From positions 1 through 21,573 of the forward strand of contig JACVQI010000006.1 of the NCBI GenBank assembly GCA_015661095.1: 21,573 bases of DNA, written 5' to 3'. This DNA comes from Gammaproteobacteria bacterium. Lineage in GTDB: Bacteria; Pseudomonadota; Gammaproteobacteria; Eutrophobiales; Eutrophobiaceae. Shown here one piece after another: positions 8,140 to 15,424 of this stretch. How positions within the stretch are numbered: the stretch's first letter is position 1; every line of letters begins with the position of its first letter. Made by a program: the position numbers and the translations under genes. The notes under the pieces are model-generated. The model was not told the DNA's origin and searched no databases. It worked only from the letters and a program-made list of their open reading frames with translations.

Positions 8140-8422
8140 ATGCTTCTACTCTTGCTTTAAGTTTCTGTCCCGGTCGAAATGTCACGACACGTCGGGCACA
8201 GATGGGTATTTCCTCACCAGTTTTTGGGTTCCTTCCTGGTCTTTGATTTTTATCTCTAAGATCGAAATTACCAAATCCAGATAATTTCACCTGGTTACCG
8301 GCTTCCAGAGCCGCTCGCACTTCTTCAAAAAATATTTCCACAATTTCTTTTGCTTCCCGCTTGTTCAATCCCAACTCTTCGTACAGCTTTTCAGCCATAT
8401 CGGCTTTGGTTAGTGCACCCAT
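8117..8422 (-). CDS. ihfA: Integration host factor subunit alpha
   Basis: 101 residues, standard for the family. It begins MGALTKADMAEKL and contains VKLSGFGNFDLR and the arm NQRPGRNPKTGEEIPI, with the conserved proline that intercalates DNA, then VTFRPGQKLK. With IhfB it forms the heterodimer that bends DNA at sites for recombination, replication and sigma-54 promoters. It starts two bases after the pheT stop and its 3' end overlaps the merR-type gene, so it is expressed as part of the pheST operon. Confidence 0.98.
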   Translation of the reverse strand: MGALTKADMAEKLYEELGLNKREAKEIVEIFFEEVRAALEAGNQVKLSGFGNFDLRDKNQRPGRNPKTGEEIPICARRVVTFRPGQKLKARVEAYAGSVQQ

Positions 8423-8424
8423 TT

Positions 8425-10803
8425 TTATTCTCTCAGTTTGCTATCAAATTCTGAATTAAGGGCCGCGAGTATGCTTCTGACCTCTCCCTCAACCGCTTCA
8501 TCTGTAAGAGTGTTTGATGATGCCTGAAAGGTCAAGCTTAAAGCAAGACTTTTTTTCAATATATCAATACCTTCCCCATGATATACATCAAACAACTCTA
8601 GGTTACATAAAAGAGTCGGCGAAGCGGATTTGATTGTGTCCATAATCTTCTCAACCGGAAGTTCCTTGGCAACGAGTATTGAAATATCACGCCTAACTGT
8701 CGGAAATTTCGACATTTTTTTATACTTTCTTGATTGGCGCATGGAAATTGCAGAGCAATCAAGTTCAAAGACCATCACTGGCATGGGGATTTCCAATACC
8801 TGCAGCAATCTGGGATGCAGCGCACCACAAACTCCAATTCTTTGATTGTTATAGAAAATTTCTGCTGACTGACCGGGATGTAGTGCCGTGTGATTGATAG
8901 TGCGATAGCTGATAGCCGAAACATCATCACCGCGTAATATCAAGGCTTCGATATCACCTTTCAAACTATAGAAATTACTTAAACTATTATTCTTATCCCA
9001 TTGTATTGAATAATTATTTCCGTATGAGAGACCACCTATCGTTAAATCCTGTCTGACAGTACCATCCTGGTGGGAAAATACCCGACCATATTCAAAGATT
9101 CTGGCCCGCAGTTGCTGCCTTTTCAGGTTGTACACTAAGGTTGTCACTAAGCCCGGCCATAAACTTCGCCGCATGACATTCATCGTGCTGGAAATCGGAT
9201 TTAACAGGGATATGGTCCTCTCGCCTTCGTCAATTATATGATTTTGCAGATCTGCATCCACAAAACTATAAGTCACGACCTCATTATAACCACGATTCAC
9301 AAGAGTATTTCGTAACTCATTTATATTTATAGAATTATTCTTACGAAAAATATTCAACTTCGCCACTATTGGCGCACTGGGTATACGGTCGTAACCATAG
9401 ATACGGGCAATTTCTTCGACCAGATCCGCTTCCAGATTGATGTCAAACCGAAATGAAGGGATCTTGATGTCCCAACCATCCGCACGCTCAATCGTTACCA
9501 TGCCTAGACGGTGAAGTATGCTGGATACCTGCGACGGTTCTATCACCACCCCCAGTATCTGCAGAATTTTTCGGGCACTCAGGTGTATGGTTCGATTTTT
9601 TGGCTGAGCAGCCTGGTCCCGAATATCGACTATGGGGCCCGCCTGACCACCACATAGCGCGAGAATCAGATTAGTCGCCCGTTCCATAACCAGTGCCTGG
9701 AGTTCGAAATCCACGCCTCGCTCGAAACGGTGCGATGAATCGGTATGCAAGCCATACAGTCTGGATCGGCCCATAATGGCTTCAGGCGTAAAATAGGCAC
9801 TTTCCAGAAAGATATTTTTTGTAGTAGCCGTCACACCGGTATCCAGCCCCCCCATAATACCTGCCATGGCAACGGGTCTGCTGTCATCAGCTATCACCAG
9901 AGTATCTGGCGTCAACTCCACCTGGTTTCCATCCAGCATCATTAACTTTTCACCCCTTTGCGCCAAACGGACCGTAATTGCACCCTTGAGCAAATCATTA
10001 TCAAATGCGTGCAAAGGTTGCCCCAGTTCCAACATGACATAATTGGTCATATCGACCACTGGATTGATGCTGCGGATCTCCGAACGACGAAGTTTTTCAG
10101 TCAGCCATAGCGGCGAAGGCCGGTTGATATCGATATCGGCAATCACACGACCGACGTAGCGCGGACATGCTGCTGGCGCTTGCAGATTGACAGCCCTGCT
10201 GTGTTGTATAGTCGGAGTAACTGCCGGGATTGGTAATTGTTTGATTTCGATATTATTGATGACCGCTATATCGCGCGCGACCCCGCGGATGCTGAGACAG
10301 TCACCGCGATTCGGGGTCAGGGAAAGTTCAATGATCTGATCATTCAGTCGCAGACAGGTTTCCAGTGGCCAACCGGGAGCAGACGTTGCATCCAGTTCCA
10401 GTATGGATTCATCTACGTCTCCCAATCCTAACTCAGCGGCGGAACAAAGCATGCCTTCCGAATCAACCCCTTTAATTCGTGCCTGTTTCAGCGTTTTACC
10501 GCCTGGCAAACTGGCGCCAACGGGGGCATACGCATAAACTCCTCCCACACGTACATTCGGAGCGCCACACACGACCAGAAATGTTTTACCAGCGCCGGTA
10601 TCCACGTCGCAAATGGATAAATTATCTGACTTTGGATGTTTCTCTACCCGTGCCACTCGGGCAACCACAACATTCGTAAAGCCCGGTTGACATTTAGTAA
10701 TACTCTCAACCTCCAGACCCGCCAGTGTTAACTGTTCCGCCAGTGCGTCGCTGGTAATCGGTGGGTCCACCCACTCTCGTAACCATCTTTCGCTGAATTT
10801 CAT
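8425..10803 (-). CDS. pheT: Phenylalanine--tRNA ligase subunit beta
   Basis: 792 residues, the normal size for bacterial PheT. It carries an N-terminal EMAP/tRNA-binding domain (about 40-150), the B3/B4 editing region, the B5 domain and a C-terminal ferredoxin-like anticodon-binding domain with KFPTVRRDISILV. With PheS it forms the alpha2-beta2 enzyme charging tRNA-Phe; the beta chain also removes mischarged Tyr. The gene begins three bases after the pheS stop (TAA ACG ATG), which implies coupled translation. No strong ribosome site is seen before its ATG. Confidence 0.98.
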   Translation of the reverse strand: MKFSERWLREWVDPPITSDALAEQLTLAGLEVESITKCQPGFTNVVVARVARVEKHPKSDNLSICDVDTGAGKTFLVVCGAPNVRVGGVYAYAPVGASLPGGKTLKQARIKGVDSEGMLCSAAELGLGDVDESILELDATSAPGWPLETCLRLNDQIIELSLTPNRGDCLSIRGVARDIAVINNIEIKQLPIPAVTPTIQHSRAVNLQAPAACPRYVGRVIADIDINRPSPLWLTEKLRRSEIRSINPVVDMTNYVMLELGQPLHAFDNDLLKGAITVRLAQRGEKLMMLDGNQVELTPDTLVIADDSRPVAMAGIMGGLDTGVTATTKNIFLESAYFTPEAIMGRSRLYGLHTDSSHRFERGVDFELQALVMERATNLILALCGGQAGPIVDIRDQAAQPKNRTIHLSARKILQILGVVIEPSQVSSILHRLGMVTIERADGWDIKIPSFRFDINLEADLVEEIARIYGYDRIPSAPIVAKLNIFRKNNSININELRNTLVNRGYNEVVTYSFVDADLQNHIIDEGERTISLLNPISSTMNVMRRSLWPGLVTTLVYNLKRQQLRARIFEYGRVFSHQDGTVRQDLTIGGLSYGNNYSIQWDKNNSLSNFYSLKGDIEALILRGDDVSAISYRTINHTALHPGQSAEIFYNNQRIGVCGALHPRLLQVLEIPMPVMVFELDCSAISMRQSRKYKKMSKFPTVRRDISILVAKELPVEKIMDTIKSASPTLLCNLELFDVYHGEGIDILKKSLALSLTFQASSNTLTDEAVEGEVRSILAALNSEFDSKLRE

Positions 10804-10806
10804 CGT

Positions 10807-11790
10807 TTAACCAAATTGCCTTAAAAACCGCAAATCATTCTCAAAAAATATACGCAGATCATCGATCCCGTACTTCAACATGGCCAATCGCTCCACCCCC
10901 ATGCCGAAGGCAAAGCCGGAATATTTTTCACTGTCAATGCCAACACTGTTGAGCACATTGGGATGCACCATGCCGCAACCCATGATTTCCAGCCAGCCAT
11001 TACTGCCCAGGATATCCACTTCCGCGGAAGGCTCGGTGAAGGGGAAATAGGAAGGACGAAAACGGATCTGCACGTCATCACTGAAAAAATGCCTGAGAAA
11101 ATCCTGTAACAGTCCTTTCAACTGGGCAAAGCTTACCCCCTCATCAACCAGTAAACCTTCAACCTGGTGAAACATCGGGGAATGTGTTGCATCAATATCG
11201 TCACAACGGAATACCCTGCCCGGTGCGATGAATCGGAATGGCGGCTTACCCTGCTGCATGACCCGGATCTGGACCGGCGAGGTATGGGTGCGCAGCAACA
11301 AGTGATTGGCAAAATAAAATGTATCCTGCATGGCACGCGCCGGATGATTCTCAGGAATATTCAGCGCCGTGAAATTATGCTCATCATCTTCAATCTCCGG
11401 ACCGTCTTCCACGGCGAATCCAACCTGTGCAAACAGATATTCAATTTCATTAAATGTCTGGGTGATCAAATGCAGACTGCCCGGACTTTGGCCGAGCGCC
11501 GGGAGGGTGATATCAATATGTTCCGCCTGTAAACTGGTTTCCAGTTGCTGCTGTTCCAATTCCGTTTTTTTATCGGCGATGGCGTTCTGGATTTGATCCC
11601 TGGCCTGGTTAATGGCATGGCCCGCGGCCGGGCGCTGTTCTGTCGGCAGCTGCCCCAGGGATTTCAGGTGTTGTGTAATGGCGCCCTTCCTGCCGAGATA
11701 ATCGACCCGCACTTGTTCCAGAAGCATAAGAGTACTTGCAGCCTTTACTGCCGCCAGGGCCTCAGCTATGACTTGGTTTAAATCTTCCAT
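10807..11790 (-). CDS. pheS: Phenylalanine--tRNA ligase subunit alpha
   Basis: 327 residues from ATG 11788-11790, the same length as E. coli PheS. A longer in-frame ATG at 11832 lies inside the terminator-like hairpin and adds 14 residues that do not look like PheS, while MEDLNQVIAEAL aligns with the known N-terminus, so the shorter start is chosen. An N-terminal coiled arm is followed by the class II catalytic core with HPARAMQDTFY (motif 2 side), FRCDDIDATHSPMFHQVEG and the motif 3 stretch GFAFGMGVERLAML. It lies 75 bases after rplT with an attenuator-like hairpin between, then runs directly into pheT. Confidence 0.98.
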   Translation of the reverse strand: MEDLNQVIAEALAAVKAASTLMLLEQVRVDYLGRKGAITQHLKSLGQLPTEQRPAAGHAINQARDQIQNAIADKKTELEQQQLETSLQAEHIDITLPALGQSPGSLHLITQTFNEIEYLFAQVGFAVEDGPEIEDDEHNFTALNIPENHPARAMQDTFYFANHLLLRTHTSPVQIRVMQQGKPPFRFIAPGRVFRCDDIDATHSPMFHQVEGLLVDEGVSFAQLKGLLQDFLRHFFSDDVQIRFRPSYFPFTEPSAEVDILGSNGWLEIMGCGMVHPNVLNSVGIDSEKYSGFAFGMGVERLAMLKYGIDDLRIFFENDLRFLRQFG

Positions 11791-11804
11791 ATTCTTTTCA
11801 TGCA

Positions 11805-11839
11805 ATAAAAAGGGGGAAAGGTTGATGACCATTCCCCCT
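11805..11839 (-). terminator. Attenuator-like terminator between rplT and pheS
   Basis: Eight-base arms AGGGGGAA and TTCCCCCT pair at 11811-11839, with GGT/ACC pairing deeper in the loop, and are followed on the minus strand by TTTTTATT. It sits inside the thrS-pheT gene series, so it must be partial or regulated. E. coli controls pheST by attenuation at this same position with the pheM leader; no Phe-rich leader peptide was found here. Confidence 0.75.
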
Positions 11840-11865
11840 GCAAGAATTAAAGTGTTTCGGGTAAA

Positions 11866-12225
11866 TCAGCTTGCGAGGCAGGACTTGGCCTGATTGGCAA
11901 GTTGGGCAAAAGCGAACTTGTCCGTCACGGCGAGCTCCGCCAGCACCTTACGATCGATTTCTATTTCTGCCTTATTCAAACCACTTATCAAGCGGCTGTA
12001 AGAAAGACCATTTTCCCGGGCCGCTGCATTAATTCGCAATATCCACAGCGAACGGAAATGTCTTTTCTTCTGTTTGCGGTCGCGATAGGCATACTCTCCG
12101 GCCCTGGTAACCGCCTGGTTGGCGACCCGAAAAACATTACTCCGACGTTCACGGTAACCTTTGGCTGCCGCAATGACTGATTTGTGACTGGCGCGGGCAT
12201 TGACGCCGCGTTTTACTCTGGCCAT
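11866..12225 (-). CDS. rplT: 50S ribosomal protein L20
   Basis: 119 residues, very basic, beginning MARVKRGVNARASHKSVI and containing the L20 hallmark LWILRINAAARENGLSYS. It binds 23S rRNA early in large-subunit assembly; in E. coli it also represses its own operon. A ribosome site AGAGG precedes the ATG and overlaps the end of rpmI, 13 bases upstream. The next gene is pheS, beyond an attenuator-like hairpin. Confidence 0.98.
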   Translation of the reverse strand: MARVKRGVNARASHKSVIAAAKGYRERRSNVFRVANQAVTRAGEYAYRDRKQKKRHFRSLWILRINAAARENGLSYSRLISGLNKAEIEIDRKVLAELAVTDKFAFAQLANQAKSCLAS

Positions 12226-12238
12226 TACTGTTTACCTC

Positions 12239-12436
12239 TTATAAGTATGGAACCATGCGCGCGATGGCTTTCTGATCACTATCGTGGATCGCGACGATCG
12301 GGCGCAGATGTCTTTTCCGCTTGCTGCTCTTCTTGGTCAGAATATGGCTGCGGTGCGATTGTCGATGTTTAAATTTACCGGAAGCCGACTTGGAAAAACG
12401 CTTCGCGGCACTTCTGTTAGTTTTTAACTTAGGCAT
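12239..12436 (-). CDS. rpmI: 50S ribosomal protein L35
   Basis: 65 residues, highly basic, beginning MPKLKTNRSAAKRF and containing HRSHILTKKSSKRKRHLR, typical of L35. It is a component of the large ribosomal subunit. It lies between infC (51 bases upstream) and rplT (13 bases downstream) in the conserved infC-rpmI-rplT order. A GAGA element upstream of the ATG may serve as ribosome site. Confidence 0.98.
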   Translation of the reverse strand: MPKLKTNRSAAKRFSKSASGKFKHRQSHRSHILTKKSSKRKRHLRPIVAIHDSDQKAIARMVPYL

Positions 12437-12487
12437 TCCAATTCTCGTTTTGTTAACTTCAATTTAATACATTATGTTTTCACTTAA

Positions 12488-13009
12488 TTACTGCCTTTTC
12501 GGTGCCAGTACCATAACCATTTGCCGGCCTTCCAGTTTCGGGAATTGTTCGACAGCGCCATGAACATCCAGGTCTTTTTTAATTCTGTCCAGCATCTTGC
12601 TGCCTAACTCCTGGTGCACCAACTCACGGCCACGAAAACGCAAAGTCACCTTGACCTTATCTCCATTATTCAGAAACTTAACAAGGTTGCGCAGTTTTAC
12701 CTGGTAATCGCCTTCATCAGTTCCCGGTCGGAATTTAACCTCCTTGACGTGTATCTGCTTTTGCTTTTTTTTCGCTACCTGACGCTTCTTGTTCAGGTCA
12801 AACAGAAACTTGCCATAATCCATAACCCGGCAGACCGGCGGCGATGAATTCGGAACTATCTCCACCAGATCCAATTCGGCCTCTTCAGCCTTGCTTTGGG
12901 CTACCTGCAATGGAACAACCCCAATCTGTTCGCCATCGCGCCCTATCAATCTCACTTGTGATGCTGTTATTTCCTCATTGAGTCGGTTTGACTTTTCGGC
13001 AACTATAAT
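12488..13009 (-). CDS. infC: Translation initiation factor IF-3 with an AUU start
   Basis: 173 residues if started at ATT 13007-13009. No ATG start is available in this frame: the first GTG (12953-12955) would remove the conserved N-terminal NRLNEEITASQVRL, matching NRINGEIRAQEVRL in E. coli. Upstream of ATT is the thrS stop TAG, and GGAGG lies five bases before the ATT. AUU is the start codon of E. coli infC, where it lets IF-3 repress its own synthesis; ATA directly after it is a less likely alternative. Domains: IF3-N with EIVPNSSPPVCRVMDYGKF, a lysine-rich linker, and IF3-C with FRPGTDEGDYQVKLRNL. The factor binds the 30S subunit and checks start codons and the initiator tRNA. Confidence 0.95.
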   Translation of the reverse strand: MIVAEKSNRLNEEITASQVRLIGRDGEQIGVVPLQVAQSKAEEAELDLVEIVPNSSPPVCRVMDYGKFLFDLNKKRQVAKKKQKQIHVKEVKFRPGTDEGDYQVKLRNLVKFLNNGDKVKVTLRFRGRELVHQELGSKMLDRIKKDLDVHGAVEQFPKLEGRQMVMVLAPKRQ

Positions 13010-14935
13010 CTATTCCTCCAAAACGTTACGGCCGCGGCACGCTATTTCTGAATTCAAACGATCAACGAAGGCTGCAAACTGCATTGCCCCCAGATCTACA
13101 CCAGAACGCGTACGCACGGCCACGGTATTCTCTTCATGCTCGCGGGCCCCAACGATAATATGGTAGGGCACGCGTTGCATTGCGATCTCTCGGATTTTAA
13201 GGCCGATCGTCTCATTTCTCAAGTCTGACTCGACCCTGAACCCCATATTTTTCAAGGAAGTCGCGACTTGAGCCGCATATTCCGCCTGTTTTTCCGTAAT
13301 GGATGACACAACAGCCTGAACCGGCGCCAACCAGACCGGGAAGGCGCCGGCATAATGTTCAATCAAAATCCCGATAAAACGCTCCAAGGACCCTAAAATC
13401 GCCCGATGTAACATCACCGGTGTACGTTTTTCGCTTTGGTCATCGACGTAGACGGCCCCCAAACGCCCCGGCATGGAAAAATCGACCTGGATCGTTCCGC
13501 ATTGCCAAACCCTGTCCAGGCAGTCCTTGAGGGAGAACTCAATCTTCGGACCATAAAATGCGCCCTGCCCAAGATTGAATGACCAGTCCAGTGCCTTTTC
13601 ATTCAAGGCCACTTCCAGGGCCAGTTCTGCCTTGTCCCAGATCTCATCGCTGCCTACCCTGTTCTCAGGCCGTGTGGCCAACTTGATGATGAGATCGGTA
13701 AATCCGAAGTCAGCATAGACTTCATACAACAGGTCGATAAACCTCGCGACCTCGCTCTGAATCTGGTCTTCGGTACAGAAAATATGTGCATCATCCTGGG
13801 TCATGACCCGCACCCGCATCAATCCATGCAGAGCTCCTGACCGTTCATTCCGGTGACAACAGCCAAATTCAGCCATGCGCAAGGGTAATTCACGGTAACT
13901 CTTGAGACCCTGATTGAAGATCTGTACATGGGCCGGGCAATTCATCGGCTTGATGGCATACTCCCTGGTCTCCGAACTGGTCATGAACATATCGTCACTG
14001 AATTTGGCCATATGCCCGGATTTTTCCCACAGGATTCGGTCGATTACCTGGGGTGTATGGACCTCCTGATAGCCATGATTACGAATTTTATCGCGGATAT
14101 AGTCTTCCAGCACCCTGTAGATAGACCAGCCCTTCGCATGCCAGAACGCCATACCGGGCGCTTCCTCCTGGAAATGAAACAAACCCAGCCGCCTGCCCAG
14201 CTTGCGGTGGTCGCGTTTTTCCGCCTCCTCCAACCTGTGCAGATAGGCGTTCAGGGCTTTCTTGTCTGGCCAGGCAGTCCCATAGATCCGCTGCAACATT
14301 TCATTATTGGAATCCCCTCGCCAATAGGCACCGGCCACCTTGGTCAACTTGAAGGCCTTCAACTTGCCGGTGCTCGGGGCATGTGGTCCACGGCATAAGT
14401 CGATGAAATCTCCCTGCTGATAGAGTGATAAGCTTTCGTTGGCGGGGATGGCGTCGATGATTTCCGCCTTGTATTGCTCCCCCATGCCGCGAAATATCTC
14501 AATGGCATCTGCCCGCTGCCTTTCTGACCGTGTTATGCTCAAATCCTGTTTTACTAGTTCGGTCATCATCTTTTCGATCGCTTCGAGATCGGCCGTGGTA
14601 AATGATCGCCCGAAAGCGAAGTCGTAGTAGAAGCCATCTTCAATAACCGGCCCGATGGTTACCTGGGCCTGCGGAAATAATTTCTTTACCGCCTGCGCCA
14701 TCAAATGGGCGCAGGAATGGCGGATGACATCCAGCCCTTCCGGATCGCGATCGGTAATTATGCGGAGCCTGGAATCCTGCTCGATTATAAATGATGCATC
14801 AACCAGTTTATCGTTTACCATCCCGGCCAGGGTCGCTTTCGCCAGACCAGCGCCAATAGACTGTGCGACCGCCATTACTGAAATGGGCTGATCGAATTTG
14901 CGCTCGCTGCCATCAGGCAGTTGGACGACAGGCAT
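13010..14935 (-). CDS. thrS: Threonine--tRNA ligase
   Basis: 641 residues, a full-length bacterial ThrRS. Domains in order: TGS (about 1-62, MPVVQLPDGSERKF), the N2 editing domain with HSCAHLMAQAVKKLFP (HxxxH) that removes Ser from tRNA-Thr, the class II catalytic core, and the anticodon-binding domain. Zinc ligands are recognisable as Cys in MNCPAHV, His in QDDAHIF and His in MLHRAILG. A good ribosome site AGAGG precedes the ATG. It is the first gene of the translation operon; its stop TAG directly touches the infC start. tRNA-Val lies 97 bases upstream. E. coli thrS represses its own translation through a tRNA-like leader; I see no clear copy here. Confidence 0.98.
   Translation of the reverse strand: MPVVQLPDGSERKFDQPISVMAVAQSIGAGLAKATLAGMVNDKLVDASFIIEQDSRLRIITDRDPEGLDVIRHSCAHLMAQAVKKLFPQAQVTIGPVIEDGFYYDFAFGRSFTTADLEAIEKMMTELVKQDLSITRSERQRADAIEIFRGMGEQYKAEIIDAIPANESLSLYQQGDFIDLCRGPHAPSTGKLKAFKLTKVAGAYWRGDSNNEMLQRIYGTAWPDKKALNAYLHRLEEAEKRDHRKLGRRLGLFHFQEEAPGMAFWHAKGWSIYRVLEDYIRDKIRNHGYQEVHTPQVIDRILWEKSGHMAKFSDDMFMTSSETREYAIKPMNCPAHVQIFNQGLKSYRELPLRMAEFGCCHRNERSGALHGLMRVRVMTQDDAHIFCTEDQIQSEVARFIDLLYEVYADFGFTDLIIKLATRPENRVGSDEIWDKAELALEVALNEKALDWSFNLGQGAFYGPKIEFSLKDCLDRVWQCGTIQVDFSMPGRLGAVYVDDQSEKRTPVMLHRAILGSLERFIGILIEHYAGAFPVWLAPVQAVVSSITEKQAEYAAQVATSLKNMGFRVESDLRNETIGLKIREIAMQRVPYHIIVGAREHEENTVAVRTRSGVDLGAMQFAAFVDRLNSEIACRGRNVLEE
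13015..13019 (-). promoter_or_regulatory. infC ribosome binding site inside the thrS end
   Basis: GGAGG lies in the last codons of thrS, five bases before ATT 13007-13009 and eight before the following ATA. It decides the unusual start of infC and ties infC translation to ribosomes finishing thrS. Confidence 0.85.
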
Positions 14936-14990
14936 AAGTTTTCCTCTTTAATCAGTGGTGACCCCCACAACAGGCCACTTGGTCAAGGAA

Positions 14991-15018
14991 TAAAGCAGGC
15001 ATTAAGCCAATGCCATGC
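14991..15018 (-). terminator. Possible terminator after tRNA-Val
   Basis: GGCATT and AATGCC pair around a 5-base loop, extended by GCA/TGC with one bulged base, and followed on the minus strand by TTTATT. It lies 15 bases after the tRNA-Val CCA end. It would separate tRNA-Val from thrS, although the U-run is short. Confidence 0.5.
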
Positions 15019-15032
15019 TCGATTGTGGAATT

Positions 15033-15109
15033 TGGTAGGCGCGATTGGACTCGAACCAACGACCCCCACCATGTCAAGGTGATGCTCTAACCAACTGAGC
15101 TACGCGCCT
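15033..15109 (-). tRNA. tRNA-Val(GAC)
   Basis: 77 bases with CCA encoded. Acceptor arms AGGCGCG and CGCGCCT pair perfectly with discriminator A. The anticodon loop TTGACAT gives GAC. The T arm is GTTGG TTCGAGT CCAAT. It lies between uvrB and thrS. Confidence 0.97.
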
Positions 15110-15263
15110 GTGTTTTACAACTAAAATACTTTTACTGAAATCTGTTTCTAATCGTAGCCACTAAATTCGGCCTTCCATGCCTCATTAAGTGGCCCGTCTT
15201 TGGACTCCTCGACTCGGACTCCTGTTTCGTTCTACCTCCTGCATCCATGCAGTCGTGTCCTAA

Positions 15264-15300
15264 GCGCTACGCGGGAAAAAGGTCCACTGGACCTTTTTCT
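15264..15300. repeat. Palindromic spacer element with perfect 11-bp hairpin
   Basis: Arm gaaaaaggtcc (15275-15285) and its exact reverse complement (15289-15299) enclose loop ACT. A GC-rich short palindrome (gcgctacgcg) stands just before it on the plus strand. It may end transcription in both directions, being AT-rich at the arm ends. It lies in the 315-base gap 15110-15424, which holds no gene, only this element, a CTGCAT/ATGCAG hairpin near 15240-15253, the tRNA-Val fragment and an AAGTTAAAAGTTACAAG-type spacer at 15341-15374. Confidence 0.65.
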
Positions 15301-15313
15301 GGTTCCGCTACGC

Positions 15314-15332
15314 CCAACTGAGCTACGCGCCT
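15314..15332 (-). repeat. Copy of the tRNA-Val 5' end
   Basis: 19 bases identical to 15091-15109, which hold the acceptor strand and D-arm start of tRNA-Val, in the same orientation and 223 bases upstream of it. Only this 5' piece is present; no anticodon arm follows, so it is not a gene. Confidence 0.85.
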
Positions 15333-15424
15333 AAATTCAGTAACAAGTTACAAGAAAAAAGTTAAAAGTTACAACCGGTACTGGTAAACAAGGTGGGACA
15401 GGATACCGGCAACCTACTGAATGA

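Noticed and set aside
11791..11832. N-terminal extension of PheS or a Phe leader peptide
   Set aside because: The extension falls in the terminator hairpin and has no Phe run; the known PheS N-terminus matches the start at 11790.
14936..15032. A tRNA-like autoregulatory leader for thrS
   Set aside because: No anticodon-like CGU loop in a stem resembling tRNA-Thr was recognised before the ribosome site.
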